A DNA stretch of 64,000 nucleotides from positions 1,054,001 through 1,118,000 of the forward strand of contig NZ_JAOCQD020000002.1 in assembly GCF_025290835.2 (NCBI RefSeq), written 5' to 3'. The translations under genes and the position numbers were made by a program. The notes beneath the pieces are model-generated. The model was not told the origin of the DNA. It did not search any database and saw nothing but the letters and a program-made list of their open reading frames with translations. This DNA comes from Aquabacterium sp. OR-4. Lineage in GTDB: Bacteria; Pseudomonadota; Gammaproteobacteria; Burkholderiales; Burkholderiaceae_C. This document shows, piece after piece, positions 20,153 to 30,382 of this stretch. How positions within the stretch are numbered: position 1 is the first letter of the stretch; each line of letters starts with the position of its first letter.

Positions 20153-23100
20153 ATGCACCGACTCCTGCACGCGCTGGCGCTGCTGTGCGCCCTGCTTGGC
20201 AGCCTGCTGCCGGCACCGGCCTTCAGCGCCATCCAGTTCGTCAGCGCCAGCAGTGGCCGCAATGACTGGATTCCCAATGGCGGCCTGCCCGGCGCGCTGA
20301 CCATCGCGCGCCCGGCCAACGTGCGCCCGGGCATGGCCCTGGTGGCCTCGATCGCCGCGCGGCCGCAGGCCATGACCGTGGTGGTGCCCGCGGGCTGGGT
20401 GCAGATGACCTTCACCAACCAGTCCAACGGCGGCTCGGCCACCCCGCCCTACGGCATGACGCTGGTGACGTACTACAAGATCGCCACCCCCAGCGAGCCG
20501 GCCAGCTACACCTGGACGTTCGCCAACCCCTCGGGTTACGGCGGCGCCGCCGCCGGCGGCATCCTGGCCTACAACGGCATCGACACCGCCGGCGGCACGC
20601 CGATCGACAACAACGGCACGGCCTGGAGCGCCACCACTGACGGCCACAGCCTCAGCCACGGCACCAGCGGCATCACCACGGTGAGCGCCGACACGCTGGT
20701 GATCGCCTCGATCGCCTACCTGTCGGCCGGCACCTTTGGCCCGCCCAGCGGCATCAGCGGCCTCACCCAGCGCCTGCAGCAGTCGGCGCCCAACTACGCC
20801 AACAGCGTGGGCGTCACGGTGCAGATGTCGAGCGTGCCGATGCCAGCGGCCGGCCCGGTGGGCGGCGTGTCGGCCACCGCCGCGGCCGACCCCGACCACG
20901 GCGTCGGCCACCTGATGGCGCTGAAGGCCTCGCTGATCGACCCGTCGGTCACGCTCACCCGCAGCGGCCCGCTGATGCCCGGCGGCAACGGCAGCTACGC
21001 CATCCGCGTCACCAACGACGGCCTGCAGACCGAGCCCGGCCCGCTGACCGTGATCGACACCCTGCCAGCCGGCCTGGCCTACAGCAGCCACAGCGGCAGC
21101 GGCTGGAGCTGCAACCGCGCGGGCCAGGTGCTGACCTGCACGCGCAGCGGCGCGCTGGCGCCCGGCGCGTCGGCGCCCGATCTCACGCTCAACGTCAGCG
21201 TGAACACCGGCGCCAGCGGCACGCTGAGCAACACCGTCACCGTGTCGGGCACCGGCGGCGACAGCAATGTCCAGAACAACACTGCCGTCAACCACTACGC
21301 CGTGCCCACCCCGCCCTGGGCCTGGTGGGCGCTGGACGAAACCAGCTGGGGGGTGGTGGCCGATGCCAGCGGCAATGCCCGCCCGGCCACCGGCCTGGGC
21401 ACGGCCGCGCCCACCGGCACCACGGTGCCCAGCCCGCCCGGCCAGGCCGTGGCCGGCAACCCCGGCACCTGCGGCGCGGCCAGCATCCCGGCGGCCAGCA
21501 GCGCCACCGGCATCCACACCCTGGTCAATCCCAACACGCTGGGCCAGGCCGGCACGCTGGCCTTCTGGTATGCCGGCAGCAGCACCTGGAACGACGGCAA
21601 CTCGCGCATGCTGTTCGACGCCAGCCTGGATTCCGTGCTGGGCGACCGCCACTTCTTCCTGGCCAAGGACGGCAACGGCCAGCTGGTGTTCTCGCTGCAG
21701 GACAGTGCCGGCGCCACTGCCACCGCCACCAGCAGCAGCTACGGCTACCCGGCCAACGAGTGGCACCACATCACCGTGAGCTGGAACCTGGCCACCGGCA
21801 CGCTGGCCGTCTATGTGGACGGCACGCTGGCCGCCAGCGCCAGCGGCGGGCTCAACGGCCAGCTGGGCACGCTGGCCACGCTGTACGTGGGCTCGCAGCG
21901 CATGGCCAATGTGGGCGGCACGCCGGCGGCCTACGGCAGCAACAGCGCCAACGGCTACATCGACGAACTGCGGCTGTACAACAGCGCGCTCAGCGCGCTG
22001 GAGATCGAGTCGCTGCCGGCGCTCAGCCATGCCTGCAGCATCGGCATCGACCACTACGAGATCAACCTGCCCAGCAGCGCCGTGAGCTGCCTGGCCAGCA
22101 CCGTCACCATCACCGCCTGCAGCAATGCCAGCAGCCCCTGCACCGCACCGGCCGGCACGCTCAACGGGCGCAGCGTCACGCTGCTGGCGGCCGGCGGCAC
22201 GCTGGCCTCGTCGAGCCTCGTCTTCGACGCCAGCGGCCGGGTCAGCACCGCGCTGAGCCATCCCGCGGCGGTGGATGGCGCGGTGGGCACGGTCACGCTG
22301 CTGCTGCCCGACGTGCTGCCCGCCAACGCCACCCAGTGCTGCCCCAACGGCAGCAGCTGCAGCGCCAGCAGCAGCTGCACCATCACCTACAGCACCGCCG
22401 GCTTCGTGATCGCCGCAGCCAGCGGCGGTGCCGCCACGCCGGTGGCCACGCAGACCGCCGGCGTGGCCGCCAGCCATGTGCTGCGCGCGGTCAGAACCAA
22501 CACCAGCACCCAGGCCTGCGAGGCCGCGCTCACCGGCAGCCAGAGCGTGAACTGGGCCTACCAGTGCAACAACCCGGCGCTGTGCAGCAGCGGCAACCGC
22601 CTCACGGTCAGCGGCAGCAGCGCGGTGGCGGTGGCCGGCAATGCCGCGCCCACCTGGCTGGACAGCACCGCGGTGCCGATGCACTTCGACGCCAACGGCA
22701 ATGCGCCGTTCAGCATCGCCCTGGCCGATGTGGGCCAGATCACGCTGCAGGCCAGCAAAGCGGCCGGCGGCACGCTGGCCGCGCCGCTGTCGGGCAGCAG
22801 CAATGCCTTCGTGGTGCGGCCTGCGGGCTTTGCCGTGTCGGGCGTGAAGTGCACGCTGTACGCCGCCGGCGAATGCGCCACCGCCAGCCTGGCCAGCCCG
22901 GGCCACAACCCGGGCGCGGCCGATGCCGGCGGCAGCGCCTTCATGCCGGCCGGCAAGGCCTTCTCGGCCACGGTGACGGCGGTGGACACGGCCGGCAATG
23001 CCCTGCCGGCCTATGGCCGCGAGCTGCCGCCCGAGGGGGTGAAGCTGGCCGCCACGTTGCTGCAACCGGCCGGCGGCGCGGCGCCGGCGCTGCTCAACGG

Positions 23101-24118
23101 TGGCCTGTTCGGCGTGTTCACCAATGGCGCGGCCACGGCCAGTGCGCTGATCTACCCCGAGGTGGGCGTGATCGCGCTGACACCCAGCGTGGCCGATGGC
23201 AGCTACCTCGGCACCGGCGATGTGCTCGGCGCGGCCTCGGGCCCGGTGGGCCGCTTCACGCCGCACCACTTCGCGATCAGCGCCACGCCGGCCTGCGGCG
23301 CCAGCTTCAGCTATGCCGGCCAGCCCTTTGCCGTGAGCCTGACCGCGCGCAACGGCCTGGCGGTGCCCGCCACCACCGTCAACTACGCGCACCACGCCAG
23401 CGCCGCCGCCCGCTTTGCGCGCGCGGTGGGCTTCAGCGAGGGCCTGGCGCTGGGCCTGGGCAGCTTTGCCGGCAGCGGCGTGCCGGCCAGCGGCTTTGCC
23501 GGCGGCGTGGGCAGCGGCAGCGCCAGCTACAGCTTCAGCAGCAAGACCACCGCGCCGCAGCTGCTGACCGTGCGCGCCACCGATGCCGACGGCGTCAGCT
23601 CGGCCGGCGGGGTCGAGCCGGCCATGCTGCTGCGCAGCGGCCGGCTGCGCCTGAGCAATGCCTTCGGCAGCGCCAAGACCAGCCTGCAGGTGCCGCTGAG
23701 CCTGGACTACTGGAGCGGCCTGGCCTGGCTGGTGAGCGCCGACGACAGCTGCACCACGCTGAGCCCGGCCCATGTGGCCCTGAGCAACCCGCGCGATGCC
23801 AGGGGGGCGGCCAGCGCCGCCGGCACCACGGTCAGCGCGGTGGCCCTGGTGGCCGGCCGCGGCATGCTCACCCTCAGCGCGCCCACGCCGGCCGGCCATT
23901 CGCTCACCGTCGACCTGGCGCTCAACCTGGGTAGCACCGGCAGCGACCAGTCCTGCCAGGCCAGCCACCCGGCCAGCACCGGCGCCGCCCAGCCCTGGCT
24001 GCGCAGCGCCAACGGGGCCTGCGCCGCCACCGCCGACCGCGACCCCGCCGGCCGCGCCAGCTTCGGCATCTACAGCCCCGAGTCGCGCAAGGCCGTGCAC
24101 GTGAGGGAGATGTTCTGA
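20153..24118 (+). CDS. mshQ: MshQ-like pilus adhesin with LamG-type lectin fold
   Basis: A 1321-residue secreted protein with signal peptide (MHRLLHALALLCALLGSLLPAPAFSA). Recognisable parts: an N-terminal beta-rich region (about 25-260), a DUF11-like repeat (about 270-380, VTNDGLQTEPGPLTVIDTLPAGLAYSS), a concanavalin A/LamG-like domain (about 430-620, LAFWYAGSSTWNDG; NEWHHITVSWNLATGTLAVYVDGTLAAS) and a C-terminal DUF6701/MshQ module (about 870-1321) ending PAGRASFGIYSPESRKAVHVREMF. LamG domains bind glycans, so a pilus-associated adhesin role is likely. It is followed by a second, shorter paralogue. Confidence 0.85.
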   Translation: MHRLLHALALLCALLGSLLPAPAFSAIQFVSASSGRNDWIPNGGLPGALTIARPANVRPGMALVASIAARPQAMTVVVPAGWVQMTFTNQSNGGSATPPYGMTLVTYYKIATPSEPASYTWTFANPSGYGGAAAGGILAYNGIDTAGGTPIDNNGTAWSATTDGHSLSHGTSGITTVSADTLVIASIAYLSAGTFGPPSGISGLTQRLQQSAPNYANSVGVTVQMSSVPMPAAGPVGGVSATAAADPDHGVGHLMALKASLIDPSVTLTRSGPLMPGGNGSYAIRVTNDGLQTEPGPLTVIDTLPAGLAYSSHSGSGWSCNRAGQVLTCTRSGALAPGASAPDLTLNVSVNTGASGTLSNTVTVSGTGGDSNVQNNTAVNHYAVPTPPWAWWALDETSWGVVADASGNARPATGLGTAAPTGTTVPSPPGQAVAGNPGTCGAASIPAASSATGIHTLVNPNTLGQAGTLAFWYAGSSTWNDGNSRMLFDASLDSVLGDRHFFLAKDGNGQLVFSLQDSAGATATATSSSYGYPANEWHHITVSWNLATGTLAVYVDGTLAASASGGLNGQLGTLATLYVGSQRMANVGGTPAAYGSNSANGYIDELRLYNSALSALEIESLPALSHACSIGIDHYEINLPSSAVSCLASTVTITACSNASSPCTAPAGTLNGRSVTLLAAGGTLASSSLVFDASGRVSTALSHPAAVDGAVGTVTLLLPDVLPANATQCCPNGSSCSASSSCTITYSTAGFVIAAASGGAATPVATQTAGVAASHVLRAVRTNTSTQACEAALTGSQSVNWAYQCNNPALCSSGNRLTVSGSSAVAVAGNAAPTWLDSTAVPMHFDANGNAPFSIALADVGQITLQASKAAGGTLAAPLSGSSNAFVVRPAGFAVSGVKCTLYAAGECATASLASPGHNPGAADAGGSAFMPAGKAFSATVTAVDTAGNALPAYGRELPPEGVKLAATLLQPAGGAAPALLNGGLFGVFTNGAATASALIYPEVGVIALTPSVADGSYLGTGDVLGAASGPVGRFTPHHFAISATPACGASFSYAGQPFAVSLTARNGLAVPATTVNYAHHASAAARFARAVGFSEGLALGLGSFAGSGVPASGFAGGVGSGSASYSFSSKTTAPQLLTVRATDADGVSSAGGVEPAMLLRSGRLRLSNAFGSAKTSLQVPLSLDYWSGLAWLVSADDSCTTLSPAHVALSNPRDARGAASAAGTTVSAVALVAGRGMLTLSAPTPAGHSLTVDLALNLGSTGSDQSCQASHPASTGAAQPWLRSANGACAATADRDPAGRASFGIYSPESRKAVHVREMF

Positions 24119-24140
24119 TGAACTGCGCCGTACCCGCGGT

Positions 24141-27044
24141 GTGCTGAGCGCCCGGCGGGCCGGGTGGCGGCCGGCCCTCTGGCTGGCCGGCCTGCTGCTG
24201 GGCCTGGGCGGCCTGATGCCGGCGGCGCAGGCGGCCATCACCGAGGTGGTGTGGGGCACCTTTGCCACCAGCAGCAGCGGCAACGTGAGCAGCGCCACCG
24301 TGCCCACCCGCGGCATCGGCGCCACGCTGGCCACCGGCGACGTGGGCATTGCGGTGATCTCGCTGCGCACCACCGGCACGGTCACGCCGCCGGCCGGCTG
24401 GACCCTGCTGGCCGACCGCAGCGAGGGCGGCACGCTGCGCTCGCTGGTCTACCTGCGCGTGATCACCAACCCCAGCACCGAGCCCACCACCCACACCTGG
24501 AGCTTTCCGGCCACGCGCGTGGTGGCCTCGGGCATGCTGCTGCGCGGCGTGGACACCGCCAACCCGGTGCAGGTGGGCGACAGCTGGGGCGATGCCGGCA
24601 GCGGCAACGTGGTCACGCTGCCCGGCATCACCAGCAGCAGCGACGGCGTGCTGCAGTTCGGCGTCAGCGTGCTGGGCAATGCGCCGGCCAGCTTCAGCAC
24701 GCCCTCGGGCAGCACCGAGCGGGTGGACACCGTGTCCAACAACGCCAGCAGCGGCGTCAGCCATGCCATCCACACCCGGCTGGAGGCCAGCGCCGGTTCG
24801 CTCAACACCGCGCGCAGCAGCACCGCCACGCTGGGCGGCCCGCGCATCGGCTTCATGCTGGGCCTGAACCCGGCGCCGCCGGCGCCCACGCTGCACCGCA
24901 TCGAGATCCGCCACGGCAGCGGCCAGGGCCTCACCTGCCAGGCCAGCACGCTCACCGTGGTGGCCTGCGCCAATGCCGCCTGCACCAGCTTCTACAACGG
25001 CGGCGTCAACGGCGTGCTCACCGCCACCGGCAGCGGCCAGACGGTGAACTGGCCCGACGGCGCCAGCTTCGACATCGCGCCCGGCAGCCACACGGTGAGC
25101 AAGCGCATCCAGCAAACCACCGCCGGCAGCACCACGCTGGGCGTGCAGTTCGCCAACCCGGCGGCCGGCTGCAACTTCGGCAGCCCCGCCTGCACCTGGA
25201 CCTCGCGCAACAGCGGCTTCGTGTTCGACGTGCCCGACCATGTGGCCGGCAGCCCGCAAAGCCTGGAGATCACGGCGGTGACCCCGGGCTCGGGCAGCAC
25301 CGCCTGCGCCGGCAGCTTTGCCAGCGCGCAGCGCGATCTGGTGTTTCGCTGCACGCCGCTCGAGCCGGCCAGCGGCACGCGCGCGGTCAGCGTCAACGGC
25401 CAGGCGCTGAATGCCACCGGCAACGCCAACGCCGCCTGCGACGGCAGCGGCCGCAGCCTGCGCATCAGCTTCGACCATCAGGGCCGGGCCAGCCTGCCGG
25501 TGAGCTATGGCGACGCCGGCCGCGTGCGCCTGAGCGCCACCTACACCGGCTCGAGCGCCACCGGCGACAGCGGCCTGGTGATCAGCGGCAGCGACAGCTT
25601 CATCGCCGCGCCGGCATGGTTCAAGGTGGCGGCGCAGGCCGGCCCGCTGCGCGCCGGCAGCCCCTTTTCAGCCACCGTCACGGCCCACAACGCCGCGGGC
25701 GCGGCCATGCCCAACTACGGCCGCGAGAACAACCCCGAGGCGGTGACGCTGGGCTTCGTGCGCCTGCAGCCCACCGGCAGCGGCGCGGTGGACGGCAGCT
25801 TCAGCGGCACCCGCACGCTGGCCAGCTTCTCGGGCGGCGCGGCCAGCGTCAGCGACCTGGCCTGGAGCGAGGTGGGCCGCGGCGACCTGGTGGCGCGCCT
25901 GGCCAATCCCAGCTACCTGGACTCGGGCCTGCGCCCGGTGGGCAGCAGCGCTGGCGACGCGGCCCTGGCCTGCGCGCTGGAAGGGGGCAACTGCAGCCTG
26001 CCCGGCGGCGGCAGCGCCACGCTGTACTTCGGCAGTGCCAGTGGCTGGGTGGCGCTGCCCGGCCGCAGCGGCAGCCAGGCCTGCAGCGCGGCTGCGCTCG
26101 GCGAGCCCGGGGCCGACAGCGACCGCAGCTGCCTGTACGTGCCCACCAGCGGCAGCGCCACCGGCTCGGTGGGCGACTTCATCCCGCACCACCTGCTGCT
26201 GAGCGCCGCCAACGCCTGCGGCAGCTTCACCTATGCCGGCCAGCCCCTGGCGGCCACGCTCACCGCGCGCAATGCGGCCGGCGGCGTGACCCGCAACTTC
26301 GACGGCAGCAGCGCCACCACGCCCGGCTTTGCCCAGGCCATCACACTGGCCGCCGCCGGCAGCCCCGGGCCGGCCACGCTGAGCGGCGCCAGCGTGGCGC
26401 CGTCGGCCTTCAACGCCGGCGTGGCCAGCGCCACGCCCAGCGTCGGCTTTGCGCAAAAGGCCACCGCGCCGATGGCGCTGGGCCTGCGCGCCAGCAATTC
26501 GGCCAGCGGCGGCGCCGCCATCAGCTCGGACGGCCAGCCCGAGCCGACGCTGAACCTGCGCAGCGGCCGCCTGCGCCTGGCCAATGCCTTTGGCAGCGCC
26601 CGGTCCGCGCTGCAGCTGCCGCTGACCGTCGAGTACTGGAGCGGCCAGGCCTGGCTGGTCAACAGCGCCGACAGCTGCAGCACCCTGCTGCCCGGCGCCG
26701 TGGCGCTGAGCCGGCCGCGCGATGCGCTGGGCCAGGCCAGCGATGCGGCCACCGCGGTCAGCGCGCTGAGCCTGGCCGCCGGGCGTGGCGTGCTCACGCT
26801 GGCCGCCCCCACGCCGGCCGGCCGCACGCTCACGGTGGACATTGCCCTCAACCTGGGCGCACTTTCTGCCGATCAAGCCTGTCAGGGCAGCCAGCCAGCC
26901 ACCGTGGGCGCCGGCCTGCCCTGGCTGCGCAGCCACAACGGGGCCTGCGCGGCCACGGCCGATCGAGACCCCGCCGGCCGCGCCAGCTTCGGCATCCACA
27001 GCCCCGAACACCGCAAGCTCGTGCATGTGCGCGACCTCTACTGA
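24141..27044 (+). CDS. Second MshQ-like protein (DUF6701), no LamG domain
   Basis: A 967-residue secreted protein starting GTG 24141, with a signal peptide ending PAAQAA. Its C-terminal 500 residues are clearly paralogous to the upstream MshQ-like protein (shared FTYAGQPLAATLTARN, LRSGRLRLANAFGSARSALQLPLTVEYWSGQAWLVN and the closing [24 protein letters not shown]). It has its own N-terminal beta domain and lacks the LamG lectin region. A nearby ATG (24118) is out of frame and closes after nine codons, so GTG is preferred. Confidence 0.82.
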   Translation: MLSARRAGWRPALWLAGLLLGLGGLMPAAQAAITEVVWGTFATSSSGNVSSATVPTRGIGATLATGDVGIAVISLRTTGTVTPPAGWTLLADRSEGGTLRSLVYLRVITNPSTEPTTHTWSFPATRVVASGMLLRGVDTANPVQVGDSWGDAGSGNVVTLPGITSSSDGVLQFGVSVLGNAPASFSTPSGSTERVDTVSNNASSGVSHAIHTRLEASAGSLNTARSSTATLGGPRIGFMLGLNPAPPAPTLHRIEIRHGSGQGLTCQASTLTVVACANAACTSFYNGGVNGVLTATGSGQTVNWPDGASFDIAPGSHTVSKRIQQTTAGSTTLGVQFANPAAGCNFGSPACTWTSRNSGFVFDVPDHVAGSPQSLEITAVTPGSGSTACAGSFASAQRDLVFRCTPLEPASGTRAVSVNGQALNATGNANAACDGSGRSLRISFDHQGRASLPVSYGDAGRVRLSATYTGSSATGDSGLVISGSDSFIAAPAWFKVAAQAGPLRAGSPFSATVTAHNAAGAAMPNYGRENNPEAVTLGFVRLQPTGSGAVDGSFSGTRTLASFSGGAASVSDLAWSEVGRGDLVARLANPSYLDSGLRPVGSSAGDAALACALEGGNCSLPGGGSATLYFGSASGWVALPGRSGSQACSAAALGEPGADSDRSCLYVPTSGSATGSVGDFIPHHLLLSAANACGSFTYAGQPLAATLTARNAAGGVTRNFDGSSATTPGFAQAITLAAAGSPGPATLSGASVAPSAFNAGVASATPSVGFAQKATAPMALGLRASNSASGGAAISSDGQPEPTLNLRSGRLRLANAFGSARSALQLPLTVEYWSGQAWLVNSADSCSTLLPGAVALSRPRDALGQASDAATAVSALSLAAGRGVLTLAAPTPAGRTLTVDIALNLGALSADQACQGSQPATVGAGLPWLRSHNGACAATADRDPAGRASFGIHSPEHRKLVHVRDLY

Positions 27045-27564
27045 CCGCCATCCCACCGCCAGCCGCCACAGCGCCCGCCCTGCCCCGCGCCAGGCCGCTG
27101 CGGCCGTGCGCGGCTTCACGATGGTGGAGCTGATCGCCACCGTGCTGCTGCTGGGCGTGCTGGCCGCGGTGGCCATGCCGCGCCTGGGCGGCACGCTGGC
27201 GCTGGGCGGCAGCGCCTGGCGCGACCAGGTCAGCGCCACGCTCAAGACGGCGCGCAGCCTGGCCCAGGGCCACCGCCGCCTGGTGTGCGCCAGCGTGGCC
27301 ACCGGCCAGGTGAGCCTGGCCATTGCCGCCACCAACCCGGCCAGCAGCTGCGGCAGCACGCTCAACGGCGCCGACGGCAGCGCCCGCTGGGCCAGCGACA
27401 GCGCCAACCACGCCACCACGCTGACGCCGGCCGGCACGCTGTTTTTCCAGCCCGACGGCCGCATCACCAGCGACGGCGCCGGCCTCAGCCCGCTCAACGC
27501 CAGCATCGCCATTGCCGGCGAGAGCGCGATCCACCTCACCGGGCGCACCGGCCATGTCGACTGA
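27025..27564 (+). CDS. Minor pilin/pseudopilin (GspH/MshC-like)
   Basis: A 179-residue prepilin overlapping the previous gene by 20 bp. An unusually long leader of about 30 residues ([20 protein letters not shown]...) precedes [26 protein letters not shown], the conserved prepilin helix with Glu at +5. The rest resembles GspH ([24 protein letters not shown]). It would be incorporated in the pilus initiation tip. Confidence 0.82.
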   Translation: MCATSTDRHPTASRHSARPAPRQAAAAVRGFTMVELIATVLLLGVLAAVAMPRLGGTLALGGSAWRDQVSATLKTARSLAQGHRRLVCASVATGQVSLAIAATNPASSCGSTLNGADGSARWASDSANHATTLTPAGTLFFQPDGRITSDGAGLSPLNASIAIAGESAIHLTGRTGHVD

Positions 27565-28072
27565 GCCCGCAGCCAGGGCGGCCGCGCCGGCCGGCCGCGG
27601 TGCGCGCCGCCCGCCGCCCGGCCGGGCCCGGCGCGGCTTCACGCTGCCCGAGGTGATCATCGCCATCGTGGTGCTGGGCGTGGGCCTGGCCGGCGTGCTG
27701 CTGGCGCTGCGCACCGCCGCGCGCGGCAGTGCCGATCCGGTGGTGCAGCGCCAGATGCAGGCCATAGCGCAAGAGCTGCTCGAGGAGATCCAGCTCAAGC
27801 CCTATGCGGCGGCGGCCAATGCCCCTGCCGCTGGCTGCGCACGCGACAGCTTCAACGATGTGGCCGACTACCACGGCCATGCCAGCACCGGCATCTGCGC
27901 GGTGGACGGCACCGTGATCCCGGCGCTGGCCGGCTACAGCCTGGCCATCAGCGTGAGCGGCGGCACGCTGGGCGGCGTGGCCGCGGCACGGCGCATCGTC
28001 ATCACCGTCACCCAGCCCGCCGGCGGCCACACGCTGCAGCTGGTGGGCTGGCGCACCGACTACGCCTCGTGA
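27554..28072 (+). CDS. mshD: Minor pilin, MshD/PilV-like
   Basis: A 172-residue prepilin with a long basic leader, cleavage motif [37 protein letters not shown] and a globular region containing two cysteines. ATGTCGACTGAG overlaps the stop of the preceding gene. The PEV start of the helix and the SADPV motif fit MshD/PilV. It forms part of the overlapping block of minor pilins. Confidence 0.78.
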   Translation: MSTEPAARAAAPAGRGARRPPPGRARRGFTLPEVIIAIVVLGVGLAGVLLALRTAARGSADPVVQRQMQAIAQELLEEIQLKPYAAAANAPAAGCARDSFNDVADYHGHASTGICAVDGTVIPALAGYSLAISVSGGTLGGVAAARRIVITVTQPAGGHTLQLVGWRTDYAS

Positions 28073-28986
28073 TGCTGCGCGCCACGATGCCCCCTGCCAC
28101 CCGGCCGCGCCGGCCGCCGCACCGCGCCCGGGCCGCCGGCCGCGTGCCCGCCGGCTTCACGCTGATCGAGCTGGTGGTCACGCTGGTGCTGATCGGCGTG
28201 CTGGGGGCCACGCTGGCGGTGTTCTTCAAGCCGGCCTTCGACATCTACCTGGCCGCGCGCAGCCGCGCCGCCATCACCGCCGACGCCGACCAGGGCCTGC
28301 GCCTGATGCTGCGCGATGTGCAGAGCGCGGTGCCCAACTCGATCCGCGCGCCCGGCAGCGAGTGCTTCGAGACCGTGCCCACACTGGGCGGCGGCCGCTA
28401 CCGCCGCGACACCGACATCGTGACCAGCGGCTCGGCCCCGGTGGACACCGGCAGCAGCACCACGCAGTTCGACGTGCTGACGCCGCTGAGCACCGTGCCG
28501 GCGGTGGGCGACTGGGTGGTGGTGGACAACCAGAACGCCGGCGACGTGTACACCGGCAGCAACCGCACCGAGATCACCGCGGTGGCCACACCCAACGCGG
28601 CGCATGGGCGACACCGTATCGGCGTGAACGCGATGCAGTTTCCGCTGGGCTACGAGGGCGCGCGCTTCGCACTGGTGCCCAACGCGCAGAAGGCCGTGTT
28701 CTACGTGTGCAGCGGCGCCAGCGGCACGCTCGATGCCCAGGGCAACGCGCCGGGCCGGCTGGTGCGCCTGAGCAACTACGGCTTCAACGCCGCCACGCCC
28801 ACCAGCTGCCCGTCGGCCACCGGCGGCGACGTGGTGCTGACCGGCGTGCGCGCCTGCCGCTTCGTCTACGAGGCCAACCAGGGTGCCACGCAGCAAAGCG
28901 GCTTCATCTCGATCCAGCTCGAACTCACCCGCAACGGCGAAACCGCCAGCCTGGTGGTGGGCGCGCATGTGGTGAACATCCCATGA
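28072..28986 (+). CDS. mshO: Minor pilin, MshO-like (PilW/GspJ type)
   Basis: A 304-residue prepilin, the largest of the minor pilins. Leader ending VPAG is followed by FTLIELVVTLVLIGVLGATLAVFF (Glu at +5), and the body has MLRDVQSAVPNSIR as in MshO. ATG 28072 overlaps the previous stop; GTG 28069 is an alternative. The stop overlaps the start of mshP. Confidence 0.82.
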   Translation: MLRATMPPATRPRRPPHRARAAGRVPAGFTLIELVVTLVLIGVLGATLAVFFKPAFDIYLAARSRAAITADADQGLRLMLRDVQSAVPNSIRAPGSECFETVPTLGGGRYRRDTDIVTSGSAPVDTGSSTTQFDVLTPLSTVPAVGDWVVVDNQNAGDVYTGSNRTEITAVATPNAAHGRHRIGVNAMQFPLGYEGARFALVPNAQKAVFYVCSGASGTLDAQGNAPGRLVRLSNYGFNAATPTSCPSATGGDVVLTGVRACRFVYEANQGATQQSGFISIQLELTRNGETASLVVGAHVVNIP

Positions 28987-29483
28987 GGCGCACACACCGG
29001 CCTCTGAGAGCTGGCCCGGCACGCCGGCGGGCTGGGCCATCGGCACCGGCGCGCGGCCTGGGTGCGGTGGCGGTGATCATCGTGCTGGTCACGCTGGCCG
29101 GCCTGGCCGCCGCCGTGCTGCGCCTGGGCCAGCAGGCGCAGATCACCAGCACGCAGGACGTGCTGGCGCTGCGCGCCGCGGCCGCCGCACGCGCCGGCAT
29201 CGAATGGGGCCTGTACCAGGCCTTCAAGGGCAGCTGGACGAGCTGCAGCAACACCAGCCAGGCACTCGACCTGAATGCCGACCTGGGCATGGTGGTGAGC
29301 GTGAGCTGCGACTCGCGCCTGTACAACGAAGGCGAGAGCGCACCCGGCGTGGCGCAGACGCTGCGGGTCTACACCATCGAGGCACTGGCCTGCAATGCGG
29401 CGGCGTGCCCGGATGCGGCGGCGGCGGTGCGCACGGGCTATGTGGAGCGGCGGCGGCAGATCCATGCGGTGAATGCGCAGTAG
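28983..29483 (+). CDS. mshP: Minor pilin-like protein MshP (PilX type)
   Basis: A 166-residue protein with a basic leader and one hydrophobic helix (GLGAVAVIIVLVTLAGLAAAVLRLGQQAQ) lacking the Glu+5, as in MshP/PilX-type proteins, followed by ALRAAAAARAGIEWGLYQA, a signature of this group. Four-base ATGA overlap with mshO. It is the last gene of the pilus cluster. Confidence 0.78.
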   Translation: MRRTHRPLRAGPARRRAGPSAPARGLGAVAVIIVLVTLAGLAAAVLRLGQQAQITSTQDVLALRAAAAARAGIEWGLYQAFKGSWTSCSNTSQALDLNADLGMVVSVSCDSRLYNEGESAPGVAQTLRVYTIEALACNAAACPDAAAAVRTGYVERRRQIHAVNAQ

Positions 29484-29607
29484 TGCGGGTGCGGCGGGTG
29501 CGGCGGGTGCGGCGGGTGCGGCGGTTGCGGCGGGTGCGGCGGTTGCGGCGGTTGCGGCGGTTGCGGCGGTTGCGGCTGTTGCGGCGGTTGCGCGGTTGCG
29601 CGGACTT
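29484..29607. repeat. GC-rich 9-bp tandem repeat array
   Basis: About a dozen units of GCGG(G/T)TGCG in direct tandem begin just after the mshP stop. The unit alternates between GGGTGC and GGTTGC forms. Such arrays expand and contract by slippage. No gene; the rest of 29484-30382 is the dispersed element described next. Confidence 0.75.
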
Positions 29608-29656
29608 GGCTCGATGCTTGGCGTTGCCCATGGTTCGTTTCACCGCGCCGGGTCTT

Positions 29657-30252
29657 GCGTGGCTCGCTGCAGCGCGCCGGGGTTTCGCCCCGGCGGGCGA
29701 CCTACTTTCTTTTCGCGAAAAGAAAGTAGGCAAAGAAAGCGCATTGAACTTTCCGACACCGCACTGCTGCTTCTCGAGCATCGGGGCGGGCGCCTCGCCC
29801 GCCCGGCGGGCTCGAACAGGCTGCCGACATGGGGCTTGGTGACGGACACATGGCCGCCGATGGCATGGCCGCTCATCTGTGAAGGCTCCGGCAGCTCGCC
29901 GCAAGAAGGCAAGCCGTGCCACGGACAGAGCGCCTGGGCCATGGCCAGGGGCATTGGCCTGGCACCGGCACCAGCACTGACCAAAACCAGAACCAAGACC
30001 AAGACCAGCCCACACCACACTGCGCCCGCAAGTCTTGACCGGGGGGCCCGCGCGCGAGGACCGGCTACACCTGCATCCGGCTGGCTATGTTCGAGCCCGC
30101 GGGGCGGGCGAGGCGCCCGCCTCGATGCACCAAACAAAATGCTCAGTGGTGTCGGAAAGTTGGGATGCGCTTTCTTTGCCTACTTTCTTTTCGCCAAAAG
30201 AAAGTAGGTCGCCCGCCGGGGCGAACACCCGGCGCGCTGCAGCGAGCCATGC
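29657..30252. repeat. Dispersed 0.6-kb inverted-repeat element, copy B
   Basis: The reverse complement of copy A at 10761-11342, including the central unique part (GGCATGGCCGCTCATCTGTG; CCGTGCCACGGACAGAGCGC). The left arm contains a perfect palindrome centred on TTTTCGCGAAAA flanked by CCTACTTTC/GAAAGTAGG (about 29700-29729). Copies A and B lie on either side of the msh genes in opposite orientation. Non-coding. Confidence 0.8.
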
Positions 30253-30382
30253 AAAACCCCCGCCGCCAGGCCACCCGAAAACCCAAAAACCCAAAAACCC
30301 AAAAACCCAAGCAGCCAGCCAGGCAAGCCCCTCAGCCACAGCGCCAGGCAGCGCCGCGCAGCGCAGCGCAGGCACCCAACCC

